Source: Anaerolineales bacterium
GTDB lineage: Bacteria > Chloroflexota > Anaerolineae > Anaerolineales > UBA11657
Assembly: GCA_022450585.1 (NCBI GenBank)
Contig: JAKUPR010000008.1
Coordinates: forward strand, 22,321-57,709
Length of the DNA stretch: 35,389 nucleotides
Direction: 5' to 3'
The notes under the pieces were generated by a model. That model was given only the letters and a program-made list of their open reading frames with translations, had not been told where the DNA came from and searched no databases. The position numbers and the translations under genes were made by a program. Each line of letters starts with the position of its first letter. The first letter of the stretch is position 1. Below, piece after piece: positions 1-8,318 of the stretch.

Positions 1-1
1 C

Positions 2-298
2 GGGGCCGTGATTGACCCTAATCTTGAGGGAGAAATCCGCATGACTGTCATAGCCACTGGGGTCGAACGCCGTACTGGTATGCGACGTCGGGCTTATGAT
101 TATCACCAGAAGATGACTGCTAAATCAGATCATGACGATACTGAAACTGATTCTGCGTCATCTGTATTAAATCAAACTGATGATGCAGATGTGATTTCTG
201 TAGGGGCTGCAACATCTGAAGTGTCTGAAGTGGATTTTGTGACGCGTTCGTTTGATCCTGGGGCATTAGATTTACCTGCTTTTCTCCGCCGACGTTGA
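2..298 (+). CDS. ftsZ: Cell division protein FtsZ, C-terminal fragment
   Basis: This is the 3' end of ftsZ, cut by the window edge; the frame is open from base 2. FtsZ is the tubulin-like GTPase that polymerises into the cytokinetic ring. The first residues read GAVIDPNLEGEIRMTVIATG, the conserved end of the FtsZ C-terminal tubulin-like domain. A variable acidic and Ser/Thr-rich linker of about 55 residues follows. The protein ends in LDLPAFLRRR, the conserved C-terminal peptide that binds membrane anchors and regulators such as FtsA or SepF. The GTPase domain lies outside the window. The C-terminal peptide is complete, so the gene appears intact at this end. Confidence 0.93.
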   Translation, partial: GAVIDPNLEGEIRMTVIATGVERRTGMRRRAYDYHQKMTAKSDHDDTETDSASSVLNQTDDADVISVGAATSEVSEVDFVTRSFDPGALDLPAFLRRR

Positions 299-511
299 TG
301 CTGATATACAGGACGAGATTCGTGAAACAATGTCTCAGAATTGCAGGAACTTACGCGATGCAAACAATGATTTGCGCATAGTGATTGGCATCTTGGTCGC
401 CAACAGGCCGATAGTTCCTTGGATTCACTCAGATTGAAAATTTAAGGTTAAAACGTTGGCTAACTGCCTTGTGATAATTGTAGTCTACATGATAGACTGC
501 ATGCACTCCAG
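299..511. other. Intergenic region, ftsZ to the nrdR control region
   Basis: No gene is supported here. A 35-codon plus-strand ORF (330-437, ATG to TGA) exists but has no Shine-Dalgarno sequence and no recognisable family, so I do not call it. An inverted repeat, AGTCTA (482-487) and TAGACT (493-498) with a 5-base spacer, could be an operator half or chance. No convincing terminator with a U-tract follows ftsZ. Confidence 0.4.
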
Positions 512-527
512 ACCCAACATATTGGGT
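512..527. promoter_or_regulatory. Probable NrdR box
   Basis: The 16-bp near-palindrome ACCCAACATATTGGGT agrees at 13 of 16 positions with the NrdR-box consensus as I remember it (acaCwAtATwTwGtgt). It lies 103 bases upstream of nrdR-nrdJ, the genes such a box would control. NrdR boxes normally come in pairs whose centres are about 31 bp apart. A weaker palindrome, CACATGTG (547-554), is centred exactly 31 bp downstream, but it matches the consensus poorly. Confidence 0.6.
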
Positions 528-572
528 AAGTTTGAAGTTGAATGCACACATGTGGTGGCAATGTGACTTTTT

Positions 573-594
573 ATGGGTACCCAATGGGTACCCA
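573..594. promoter_or_regulatory. Tandem palindromic operator candidate
   Basis: The 11-bp unit ATGGGTACCCA is repeated perfectly in tandem (573-583 and 584-594). Each unit contains the 10-bp perfect palindrome TGGGTACCCA. The 11-bp period puts both palindromes on nearly the same face of the helix. Further TGGGT or ACCCA half-sites occur at 512-516, 523-527 and 606-610. The site sits 36 bases before the nrdR start codon, so it is a candidate operator for the nrdR-nrdJ transcript. The binding protein is unknown. Confidence 0.5.
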
Positions 595-630
595 TGAGGA
601 TCAGATGGGTTCTAAGTAGGAGATAAAAAC

Positions 631-1077
631 ATGCATTGTCCGTTTTGTCAGTCCGAGAGCTCACGTGTGATTGATACTGACCATGATGCTCGGGGAGGGG
701 TGCGGCGTAGGAGACATTGTAGCAAGTGCAACGAGCGTTATAGCACCTACGAGCGCGCGATAAAGGCAACTCCATATCTTATAAAACAGGATGGGAGGAG
801 AGAGGATTTTGACCGAGAAAAGCTCGAACGGGGAATTCGAGTAGCGTGCGCTAAGCGTCCTGTGGCTAGTGCAGATATTAGTCGGTTGGTAGGAGAGGTA
901 GAAAGCAGACTACAGGATTTTGGAAAGCTTGAGACCACCAGTCGCGTAGTAGGTGATATTGTAATTAATGGACTAAAATCACTTGACCAAATCGCATATA
1001 TTCGTTATGCAATTGTTTATCTGGGTCTGAGCGATTTGCAGGCAGTACGGGATGAAATTGACCGGTTGTTGGTGTAG
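631..1077 (+). CDS. nrdR: Transcriptional repressor NrdR
   Basis: NrdR is the nucleotide-sensing repressor of ribonucleotide reductase genes. It binds ATP or dATP through an ATP-cone and DNA through a zinc ribbon. The N-terminus shows the ribbon, with C3-x2-C6 and C30-x2-C33, and the Arg-rich GGVRRRRHC stretch between them. The ATP-cone spans roughly residues 47-137 and contains the family signature YIRYAIVYLGL. The length (148 aa) is normal. The ATG is preceded by AGGAG (617-621) at suitable spacing. The gene lies 26 bases upstream of nrdJ in the same direction, so the two are probably co-transcribed and autoregulated through the upstream NrdR-box candidate. Confidence 0.95.
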   Translation: MHCPFCQSESSRVIDTDHDARGGVRRRRHCSKCNERYSTYERAIKATPYLIKQDGRREDFDREKLERGIRVACAKRPVASADISRLVGEVESRLQDFGKLETTSRVVGDIVINGLKSLDQIAYIRYAIVYLGLSDLQAVRDEIDRLLV

Positions 1078-1103
1078 GAATATATTAAGGGAGTCTAGCG
1101 ACA

Positions 1104-3587
1104 ATGCGCACAACAAAGCATATCTCTGAATCGGAACTACGGGATGGCGAAATACGTTCCGAGACCGAAATAGAGAATCAAGCTCACCTGCGTTCGATGA
1201 CGAAACTGACAGACAACGCAAGGCTAGTATTGGAAAAACGTTATCTACGCAGGGGTGATGATGGTCAACCCATTGAGACCGTTGAGGAAATGTTTTGGCG
1301 GGTGGCGTACAATGTTGCACTGTCTGAACGGGAATTTCGAAGTGACCCGGATCCGGTAGCGGAGGAATTCTATGAATTGCTGACAGAACTTCGATTCCTT
1401 CCTAACTCTCCAACATTTACAGGTGCAGGTACCCCATTGGGACAATTAGCTGCCTGCTTTGTGCTCCCCATATCTGATGACATGGGTAGAGATTCAGCCG
1501 GGATTTTTCAGACCCTACGTGATGCAGCCCTGATTCAACAGACTGGTGGTGGGAACGGTTTCTCGTTCTCAGATCTGCGGTCCAAGGGATCAATGGTCAA
1601 GACTTCTGCCGGTGAAGCTACTGGTCCTGTTGGATTCTTGCGCGTGTATGATCGTGCGTTTGGAGAAATTGCTCAGGGCGGTACTCGTCGAGGCGCTAAT
1701 ATGGCAGTACTTCGTGTGGATCACCCTGATATTAGGGATTTTATTACGTGCAAAACTGATGAGAACCAGATTACCAATTTCAACATCTCTGTTGGGGTGA
1801 CAGATGATTTTATGGAGGCAGTGCAAGATGATGAGCTTTTCGATCTTCGCTGTCCACAGAGTGGAGAGACAACGGAAACAGTACCAGCACGCGAGCTTTT
1901 CGACATGATTGTCAAGTATGCTCATCACAACGGTGAGCCAGGTATGCTGTTTCTGGATGCTGCTAATCGACAGAACCCATTGCCGCATTTATACGAGCTG
2001 AAGGCGACCAATCCGTGTGGAGAACAATATCTGGGACCTTATGAAAACTGCTGTCTCGGGTCCGTTAATCTTGCTCAACATTGTGCTCAGGACGGTATAG
2101 TGGATTGGGAAAAGCTAGAAGCTACCGTACATTTATCTACACGTTTTCTAGATAATGTAGTGACAGCTAACGCGTATGTGCCAGCAGTGCCGCAATTACA
2201 AGAAGCTGCGGTGCGTGCGCGCCGCATAGGCCTCGGGATTATGGGATTGGGAGATCTTATGTACCATGGCGGTATACGATATGGATCTCAGCAGGCTGAG
2301 GAGTTCGCAGGACAAGTTATGGAATTTGTACGTTTTCACAGTATGCTTGCAGGCATTGATTTAGCGAGGAGGCGTGGTCCCTTCGAGGCCATCAGTGGAA
2401 GTATATATGATCCGGAGAATCTTAGGTGGACGCCACCTCAGCCACTTAAGCCATACCAAATGGATTTCGGTCGCCCAGTATTAGATTGGAATTTCATCAT
2501 GACCGGCATTCGTGAGAATGGCATACGTAATGCCGCCCAGACTACCGTGGCTCCCACTGGAACAATCGCGACAGTTGCCGGGTGCGAGGCGTATGGGTGC
2601 GAGCCAGCATTTGCGTTGGCGTATGTGCGCCATGTAAACGACAATGGAAATGATCTTCAGTTGGAATACACAAGCCCGCTCTTTGAAAATGCGCTCATTT
2701 CCGCTGGTGTCGAGGAACAAAAGCGTGGCCAAATTATCAAGCAGGTTTTACAAACAGGTTCATGCCAGACGGTGGATGAGGTACCTGAGGAGGTTCGCGA
2801 TACTTTTGTTGTCTCTCAGGACATAACAGCAGAACAACACGTCAGTATGCAAGCGAGCTTGCAAGCGTTTGTTGACAACAGTCTTTCAAAAACTTGTAAT
2901 TTTCCTGCAGATGCCACTGAAACCGACGTGGCGGAGGCTTACAAAATGGGCTGGTCGTTGGGATGCAAAGGTTTGACGGTGTATGTCACTGGTAGCAGGA
3001 AGAAGGTTGTTCTTGAAACAAAAGACACTGCTTCCGACAACGAGGATGGAGTACTGGAACCGAAAGAATTTTTCCATGAAACTAAAAAGCCGCGACCATC
3101 ACGGTTGCAAGGTGCCACTTATCTAGTGGATACACCTATGGGCAAATCTTATGTAACAATCAATGAGAACGGTGATAACGAGCCTTTCGAAGTTTTTATC
3201 AGCACGGCAAAGGCTGGAAGCGAAACATCGGCGATATCGGAAGCGATTGGGAGGCTCATTTCCTATGTGTTGCGAATTTCATCCCCGATTGTGCCTCGCG
3301 ATCGTCTAGAGGAAGCTGTGCGCCAATTGGAGGGAATAGGTGGCGGACGCTCACTGGGATTTGGTCCTAACAGGGTGCGCTCTTTGCCAGATGGGGTAGC
3401 GAGGGCTCTACGTGGTTATTTAAATGATAAGGTGGGCAATGATAATGGTCATCTAGGGGCCCTGCAATCTCAGGAGGGTCAGATGTCATTTCGTTTTGGT
3501 GGTCTATGCCCAGAATGTGGCGAAGCTGCAGTTGTAAATGAAGAGGGTTGTCGCAAATGTTATGCGTGCAGCTTCAGCGAATGCTGA
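1104..3587 (+). CDS. nrdJ: Adenosylcobalamin-dependent (class II) ribonucleoside-diphosphate reductase
   Basis: This cytosolic enzyme reduces ribonucleotides to deoxyribonucleotides using a radical generated from adenosylcobalamin. No NrdA/B or NrdD genes are visible here. Motifs in order: [21 protein letters not shown] with the redox-active Cys near residue 118; NPCGEQ at 303-308 with the radical-site Asn, Cys and Glu; [10 protein letters not shown] near 315, with the partner Cys; and [19 protein letters not shown] around residue 480. A TSCPD-type domain occupies about residues 690-790. The C-terminus is Cys-rich (CPEC...CRKC...C), matching the redox-active tail that reloads the active-site disulfide. 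Length (827 aa) is typical, with no N-terminal ATP-cone and no intein. AAGGGAG at 1087-1093 supports the start. Confidence 0.94.
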   Translation: MRTTKHISESELRDGEIRSETEIENQAHLRSMTKLTDNARLVLEKRYLRRGDDGQPIETVEEMFWRVAYNVALSEREFRSDPDPVAEEFYELLTELRFLPNSPTFTGAGTPLGQLAACFVLPISDDMGRDSAGIFQTLRDAALIQQTGGGNGFSFSDLRSKGSMVKTSAGEATGPVGFLRVYDRAFGEIAQGGTRRGANMAVLRVDHPDIRDFITCKTDENQITNFNISVGVTDDFMEAVQDDELFDLRCPQSGETTETVPARELFDMIVKYAHHNGEPGMLFLDAANRQNPLPHLYELKATNPCGEQYLGPYENCCLGSVNLAQHCAQDGIVDWEKLEATVHLSTRFLDNVVTANAYVPAVPQLQEAAVRARRIGLGIMGLGDLMYHGGIRYGSQQAEEFAGQVMEFVRFHSMLAGIDLARRRGPFEAISGSIYDPENLRWTPPQPLKPYQMDFGRPVLDWNFIMTGIRENGIRNAAQTTVAPTGTIATVAGCEAYGCEPAFALAYVRHVNDNGNDLQLEYTSPLFENALISAGVEEQKRGQIIKQVLQTGSCQTVDEVPEEVRDTFVVSQDITAEQHVSMQASLQAFVDNSLSKTCNFPADATETDVAEAYKMGWSLGCKGLTVYVTGSRKKVVLETKDTASDNEDGVLEPKEFFHETKKPRPSRLQGATYLVDTPMGKSYVTINENGDNEPFEVFISTAKAGSETSAISEAIGRLISYVLRISSPIVPRDRLEEAVRQLEGIGGGRSLGFGPNRVRSLPDGVARALRGYLNDKVGNDNGHLGALQSQEGQMSFRFGGLCPECGEAAVVNEEGCRKCYACSFSEC

Positions 3588-3691
3588 ACTCTCGCTGCGT
3601 TACTAGTCAATAGTCAATGACAACTGAAAATAGACTGACCACCATGAATTTAGGGGTGATTCTGAGTTGATGGGTTCATCCCTGCTCATTC

Positions 3692-4534
3692 TTAGTCAAC
3701 TTTAGCGTGCAAAGCGACGAATTCGAAGGTTATGTCAACATTGTTTTCTGCCTCTATCATTCCAGCCACTGTGGGGGGGTCGAAATCGAAGTCCGTCATT
3801 CGTACACTAGTGTTCGCTTGACCAGTAAGCCTTTCGTCATTCATACTCACCTTGGCTGTGAAAATTGTAGGTCGGCTGACGTCACGCACAGTTAAGTTAC
3901 CTGCAATTTCAAAATCTAGCACGTCTCCGTGAGTATATTGATTAGGTAATCCACGTAATTCGGTGGGCGAGAAAACTGCCACCGGAAATTTGCTACTTTG
4001 GAGCCAGCGGTCACGGATAGCTTTATCCCGACGTGATTTATCACTCTGGAAAGCGCTGATGTCAACCGTAATTTCCCCGATGGTGCTATCTGACGGATTG
4101 TTTGTATCTACCAAGATTTCGCCCGAAACGATGGTTGTCACACCGATTGCGTAATTGTAGCGATTACCCTGACTGAGAAATGTTTCACCGACGCCGTAGG
4201 AGACACTGGACTGATTGGTGTCAATTAAGAAGCGAGTTATCTCAACCGTGTTTGTGGGGGCAGCGGTAGGAGGATGAGGCGATGGGTGAGTCGGCACATT
4301 GGTTGGATCCTGCATAGTTGGATTGGGTTTCACGGGGGATGAAGTCGGCTGTGGGGGCGTTTTGGATGGTTCCACAACATTAACTATTGGTTCGGATGAC
4401 TGCTCAGATTTCTCAGATGGTATTGTGGTTGACTGCTCCAGTACTTCCTCTTGGGTGCATGAGGATGCAGTGATGGCCACTGAACAAGCAATCAGTATCC
4501 TGAGGGTCCCTGTACGAATTTTCAACGAGAACAC
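3692..4534 (-). CDS. YceI-domain lipoprotein with Pro/Thr/Ser stalk
   Basis: This is a predicted exported lipoprotein. A hydrophobic signal segment ends in ASSC, a weak lipobox. A low-complexity linker rich in Pro, Ser and Thr follows for about 70 residues. The C-terminal ~175 residues form a YceI-like lipocalin fold, with the family pattern of a DTNQSSVSYGV opening, IGEITVDISAFQSDKSRRD, a FPVAVFSP strand and GNLTVRDVSRPTIF. YceI proteins bind long polyisoprenoids or other apolar ligands; the ligand here is unknown. The frame is open to a GTG at 4549, but that codon overlaps a TATAAT (4541-4546). I therefore place the start at the GTG at 4534; the TTG at 4525 is also possible. The gene is convergent with nrdJ. 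Confidence 0.82.
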   Translation of the reverse strand: MFSLKIRTGTLRILIACSVAITASSCTQEEVLEQSTTIPSEKSEQSSEPIVNVVEPSKTPPQPTSSPVKPNPTMQDPTNVPTHPSPHPPTAAPTNTVEITRFLIDTNQSSVSYGVGETFLSQGNRYNYAIGVTTIVSGEILVDTNNPSDSTIGEITVDISAFQSDKSRRDKAIRDRWLQSSKFPVAVFSPTELRGLPNQYTHGDVLDFEIAGNLTVRDVSRPTIFTAKVSMNDERLTGQANTSVRMTDFDFDPPTVAGMIEAENNVDITFEFVALHAKVD

Positions 4535-4540
4535 ATAGCA

Positions 4541-4546
4541 ATTATA
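4541..4546 (-). promoter_or_regulatory. Candidate -10 element of the YceI lipoprotein gene
   Basis: A perfect TATAAT reads on the minus strand at 4546-4541. An in-frame GTG (4534) begins seven bases beyond it, where transcription would be expected to start. The -35 region is weak. This placement implies a leaderless mRNA, or one with a very short leader. Confidence 0.45.
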
Positions 4547-4595
4547 CACATGATAAGCTTATACTAATGTTGTAGAGCGTACTTACTGGTGCGCG

Positions 4596-4608
4596 ATGAT
4601 ATAATCGC
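4596..4608 (+). promoter_or_regulatory. Extended -10 promoter of the membrane-antiporter operon
   Basis: ATGATATAATCGC contains a consensus TATAAT (4600-4605). The -35 region is not recognisable. Transcription would start near 4612, only about five bases before the ATG at 4617, leaving no room for a Shine-Dalgarno sequence. The same 13-mer occurs at 22826-22838 before the PP2C gene. Confidence 0.5.
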
Positions 4609-4616
4609 CGCGGCAT

Positions 4617-6242
4617 ATGGAACCTATTACTCCGATATCAATTTTGTTTCTAGGATCCTTGGTCATCTTCTTGGGTCGTTCGCAATCCTTTAGGGTGAAC
4701 GGCGTCATTTTGTTAGTCAGTGTTATGTTGGCTGTGGTCGCTACTCTGCTGTTAGGCTTCCATGATTCGATGTCTGTTGTTTTATCTGATTGGCGGTCCC
4801 TCGTGTCTTTTGGAGACTCATTGCGATTGACGACAGATAGATTGTCGTGGGTAATTGCTCTGACTTTATTGATTAGCTTTCTGGCCGTTTCTCTGGCCGG
4901 ACTTTTGGCCCGGAGTGAACGATCTAGGGTATATCGCGCCAGCAGCTTGTTGCTTATAGCTTGTGCTATGGTATCGATTTTCGCTGACAATTTGATGACT
5001 GTGGCAGTGGCGTGGGTAGCCCTCGATTTGGCCACATTCTTCTCCTTGTCCTATGTGCGAAAAGAGAATCATGCAGTCGCAGATTTAAGTCTTAGTCTTC
5101 TAGCAGTTGCCTTGGTTATAGCAGCTGCGGTGGTCATTGCTGATGCAGGTGCCAGCTCTACTGTTCTGAGTAGTGCCAATCTGTCAACTCATGGCATTCT
5201 GTTTCTGGTTGTTGCAGTAATCTTCCGCTTTGGTATGTATTCTGTTAATGGGAGTATTGGATCTGAAGGCGAAAAAGACATGGTGGTGTTGCGGGCAGGA
5301 ACGCGATTGGCCCGCCTGGCCGTGGCTGTTGACTTCCTAGTGATACTAGTCATGGAGAAACCATTATTGCCAATGCGCAACTGGCTCACCGGCGCTGTCA
5401 TTTTGGCTGGGTTGATAAGCGGATTTAGGTGGTATTTGGCCGATAGACCGCGTGTGCAATTGCAATATATGTTTATTGCTCAGTTCTGTGTGATGATGTT
5501 GATTTTTCTTTGGGGAGGGCAGTGGGCTTCTGCTGGAGTACTTGCGCTGGGGGTATCGGTGATTCTCAGCAGCGCGGTTCTAATTGCTTATAGAGGGGAA
5601 CTGAATTTTAGACACACCAGGGCAATTAGTTCTGGACTGGCAGTGCTCATGTTGGGGGGCATGCCACTTATGATAGGATTTATAGGCATGCTGACACTTT
5701 ATTCCGGGCTTTTAGAGTCTGGTATATTGATTTTCGCAATACCCTTGATAGTTATTATTCAGGCGTTGCTAACAGCAGGTGGTTTCGGATTGCTCGCATT
5801 CCCTCGTACAGGTGCGTCGGTGCATGCACCATTTGTAAATGTAGCTTATCGGCTGAGTTTGACAATTCCCGTTGTTGTGGGTTTCCTCGGCGGTGTTTTG
5901 CCAGGTCGTGTTGGTGTGTTGTCTGGAGTCGATGACATGCCGAATTGGGGAGCAATGCTTACTAGAGGTGGGTCTGTTGCCGTCGGGTGTTCCCTGCTAG
6001 GTATATCAATTGGTGTGGGTCTTTGGTTTTTCAAGGAAAATCTGTATTCGCGCTATCAGTCAAATCTTCGTCGTGCATTCTTTTTTCTGGTCGAGCTACA
6101 ATGGATTCGTGCTGTGACATTGAATGTTTACGGAGGTACGACTCGGGTAATGCGTGCGATTGCACTGGTATTGGAAGGTCAGGGAGGCGTCCTGTGGGCG
6201 CTGGTAGTGATATCTATAGTGTTACTTGTTCTGGGGGCATGA
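4617..6242 (+). CDS. NuoL/NuoM/NuoN-like antiporter-family membrane subunit (divergent)
   Basis: This very hydrophobic protein (541 aa) has about 14 predicted membrane spans. It resembles the proton-antiporter subunits of complex I, Mrp antiporters and group-4 hydrogenases (HyfB type). The TM5-like segment WVALDLATFFSLSYV has Asp where Glu is usual. The segment normally carrying Lys before PFHxW reads VIFRFGMYSVNGSI, with Arg at the Lys position and no PFHxW. The ion-path residues are thus partly altered, though my alignment is by eye. The gene is first of three co-directional membrane genes and is followed one base later by the HyfE-like gene. No NuoH-like, Fe-S or hydrogenase subunit is nearby. 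The family assignment is moderately sure and the function unknown. Confidence 0.7.
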   Translation: MEPITPISILFLGSLVIFLGRSQSFRVNGVILLVSVMLAVVATLLLGFHDSMSVVLSDWRSLVSFGDSLRLTTDRLSWVIALTLLISFLAVSLAGLLARSERSRVYRASSLLLIACAMVSIFADNLMTVAVAWVALDLATFFSLSYVRKENHAVADLSLSLLAVALVIAAAVVIADAGASSTVLSSANLSTHGILFLVVAVIFRFGMYSVNGSIGSEGEKDMVVLRAGTRLARLAVAVDFLVILVMEKPLLPMRNWLTGAVILAGLISGFRWYLADRPRVQLQYMFIAQFCVMMLIFLWGGQWASAGVLALGVSVILSSAVLIAYRGELNFRHTRAISSGLAVLMLGGMPLMIGFIGMLTLYSGLLESGILIFAIPLIVIIQALLTAGGFGLLAFPRTGASVHAPFVNVAYRLSLTIPVVVGFLGGVLPGRVGVLSGVDDMPNWGAMLTRGGSVAVGCSLLGISIGVGLWFFKENLYSRYQSNLRRAFFFLVELQWIRAVTLNVYGGTTRVMRAIALVLEGQGGVLWALVVISIVLLVLGA

Positions 6243-6243
6243 C

Positions 6244-6900
6244 GTGTCGGATATCTTGGAGGTAATTCCTGTTTTGTCTTACTGGTCTGGCTCGCCAGCA
6301 GTAGCTTCGGTGATCGTAACGGCAGCTTTATTGGTAATCTCGGAAGATAGGCGCGTGCTTGTCACTGCATTAGCTATTCAATATCTGTTCGTAGGATTGC
6401 TCTATACGAATATTCTGGCTCCCCAGGTAGCGGGCATCAAGACTACGGCAGGGATAGTTGTATGGCTTATTGTTTTCTTTTCCGTGCAGCAATCTGGATG
6501 GCGTCGTGGCTCGGAAGTATCGGAATCTTCAATACCTTGGGTTTTGGGTGCACGTGCTCGCTTTCGGGTGTTTGCGGTGATTTTGGCAGCTCTCATTGGT
6601 TGGAAATTGGCGTTGCCCGGTACGTTACCTTTTCCAGTGGCTTCTGAATATGTTACTTTTGCAGCGTTGCAGCTAACCTGTCTTGGTTTGCTTCTCCAGG
6701 GTCTGGCTGGGCATCCTCTGAAAAGCGGTCTGGGTATACTAACATTTCTGACTGGATTCGGATTGCTGTATTCAGGAGTGGAACCAGCTCTTATGGTGGT
6801 TGGAGTGTTGGCAGCGGTGGAGGTTGCTGTTGCTCTCTCCATCAGCTATCTTACCATTGTACATATGTTGTCCAGTCGTGTTTCTGAAGAGGTTAGATGA
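6244..6900 (+). CDS. HyfE/NuoK-like membrane protein
   Basis: This is a predicted six- or seven-span membrane protein of 218 aa, close to the ~216 aa of the hydrogenase-4 component HyfE family. The C-terminal half, including LLLQGLAGHPLKSGLGILTF and GVEPALMVVGVLAAVEVAVAL, resembles the HyfE/NuoK/MrpC fold with acidic residues inside helices. The frame is open back to a TTG at 6226. I prefer the GTG at 6244 because GGGGG (6233-6237) precedes it at six bases and it abuts the upstream stop (6240-6242). Its stop overlaps the next gene's ATG (6897), so the genes are translationally coupled. It probably sits between the two antiporter-like subunits in one complex. Its role is unproven. Confidence 0.65.
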   Translation: MSDILEVIPVLSYWSGSPAVASVIVTAALLVISEDRRVLVTALAIQYLFVGLLYTNILAPQVAGIKTTAGIVVWLIVFFSVQQSGWRRGSEVSESSIPWVLGARARFRVFAVILAALIGWKLALPGTLPFPVASEYVTFAALQLTCLGLLLQGLAGHPLKSGLGILTFLTGFGLLYSGVEPALMVVGVLAAVEVAVALSISYLTIVHMLSSRVSEEVR

Positions 6901-8312
6901 TGAGTTTCCCTCTTCTTCTCATGGGTTTGCCTTTGGTAACTGGTGTGTTGGTGTACAACCTGCGTCGTTGGCTTTGGTTGCAGGTAATCGTTGCTGTTGG
7001 CACTGTGCTGGTGCTCATAGCATTGGTTCAGTTAGAAACGTTGGATCAGTTAGTAGTTGTTTTCGGGCGTGACATAACCCTTCATTCATCGTCGGCGGTT
7101 TTAGGTCGTTCATTTACCTTTGGTGAGGCTGACCGTCCGATACTTGTGTTCGTGTTTGTGGCTGTACTACTCTATTTTCTCGCTGTTGGCGTGGTACGTG
7201 GCCCCTCCCTTTTCTTGCCTGTTGGTCTAGGTATGTTGCCGCTCATGGAAGCAACTATTTTTGTCCAACCCTTTTTGTATGCTGCCCTTTTTCTAGCATT
7301 GATAGCAGCTGTGGCTGCGTTTATACTCTCAAATCGTGATTATGCTGGTACTGACGGTGCGATGCGCTATCTGGCGTTTGTGAGTATGGGAGTACCTTTC
7401 ATTCTTCTAGCGGGCTGGCAATTGGAAGTGCATCAGATCAATCCAGATGATATGCTTCCCCTGAAGCGGGCTACGTGGATGCTTGGAGTAGGATTCTTGG
7501 TTATACTGGCTGTTGCACCGTTTCACTCTTGGGTAGCATTGGTCTCACGGAAAGCACCACCATTGTCGGCAGCGTTTGTGATTGGGGTGGTGCAAGCGGT
7601 AGTACTGATTTTCCTCATAGACACGTTGACGCAATTTGATTGGCTGCGTGCGAATACGCAATTTTTTCTAGCCCTCCGTTTAGGTGGTGTGGCGATGGCT
7701 GTTGTAGGTGCCGCATTTACTTTTGCCCAGCGAAGCCTTGGTGGCTTGATGGGTTATACAGCGCTGATTGACTGGGGCGCCACCTTGGTTGTGCTAGGGT
7801 TGAGAACACCAGATAGTATTGCTGTGGCATCGATGATGATTGTTGTGCGGGTACTTGGGTTGGTTGTGTGGGGTGTAGGAGCTGGCGTCCTTATGGACGT
7901 CTTTGAGGATGACTATGACAAACTGCGCTCCTGCGCGCGGAATTACCCGTTTGCTACCACGGCCGTGGTTGTAGGGGGGCTTTCTCTATCGGCGCTGCCA
8001 CTGCTGGCTGGTTTTCCCGGAAGGTGGGAGTTGTTTAGAATGCTCTCTGCCGACCATATAGGTTTTTCCATCGTTCTTATTCTAGCTGGTGTGAGTGCAT
8101 GGTGGGGGTATGTCAGAGTTTTGCCTATTCTTTTCGAATGGTCCGAACCACAAACTGAATCTAGCTATTTTGTGGCAGGTTGGGAAAGGTGGGGTACTAT
8201 TGGATTTGTTACGCTAGGTGTAGTGACCCTGCTTTGCGTAGGTCTTGCACCTAAGGTACTTACACCGTTCGTGCAACCAATGCTCGATAATCTAGCGAAG
8301 CTGTTGGTCTGA
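6897..8312 (+). CDS. NuoM/NuoN/HyfF-like antiporter-family membrane subunit
   Basis: This protein (471 aa, about 13 spans) belongs to the complex-I antiporter family. It retains VAPFHSWVALVSRKAPPLSAAF (cf. PFHxWLPDAHxxAP) near residues 206-227 and SALPLLAGFPGRWELF (cf. GxPPLAGFxxKxxLF) in the C-terminal third. The Lys normally five residues before PFH is Ile203, the following helix has Gln233 where Lys or His is usual, and no TM5 Glu is evident. The usual proton-path charges therefore seem to be missing. This comes from hand alignment and is open to error. The ATG at 6897 (or 6900) overlaps the upstream stop. The gene ends six bases from the convergent glycosyltransferase gene. Confidence 0.72.
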   Translation: MMSFPLLLMGLPLVTGVLVYNLRRWLWLQVIVAVGTVLVLIALVQLETLDQLVVVFGRDITLHSSSAVLGRSFTFGEADRPILVFVFVAVLLYFLAVGVVRGPSLFLPVGLGMLPLMEATIFVQPFLYAALFLALIAAVAAFILSNRDYAGTDGAMRYLAFVSMGVPFILLAGWQLEVHQINPDDMLPLKRATWMLGVGFLVILAVAPFHSWVALVSRKAPPLSAAFVIGVVQAVVLIFLIDTLTQFDWLRANTQFFLALRLGGVAMAVVGAAFTFAQRSLGGLMGYTALIDWGATLVVLGLRTPDSIAVASMMIVVRVLGLVVWGVGAGVLMDVFEDDYDKLRSCARNYPFATTAVVVGGLSLSALPLLAGFPGRWELFRMLSADHIGFSIVLILAGVSAWWGYVRVLPILFEWSEPQTESSYFVAGWERWGTIGFVTLGVVTLLCVGLAPKVLTPFVQPMLDNLAKLLV

Positions 8313-8318
8313 TACCGG

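Noticed and set aside
330-437. 35-codon plus-strand ORF between ftsZ and nrdR
   Set aside because: No ribosome-binding site, no family, no amino-acid codon bias and no attenuator hairpin; likely chance.
3588-3691. Terminator between convergent nrdJ and the YceI gene
   Set aside because: Only a weak 4-bp hairpin (GATG/CATC) without a T-tract is present, so I do not call a terminator.
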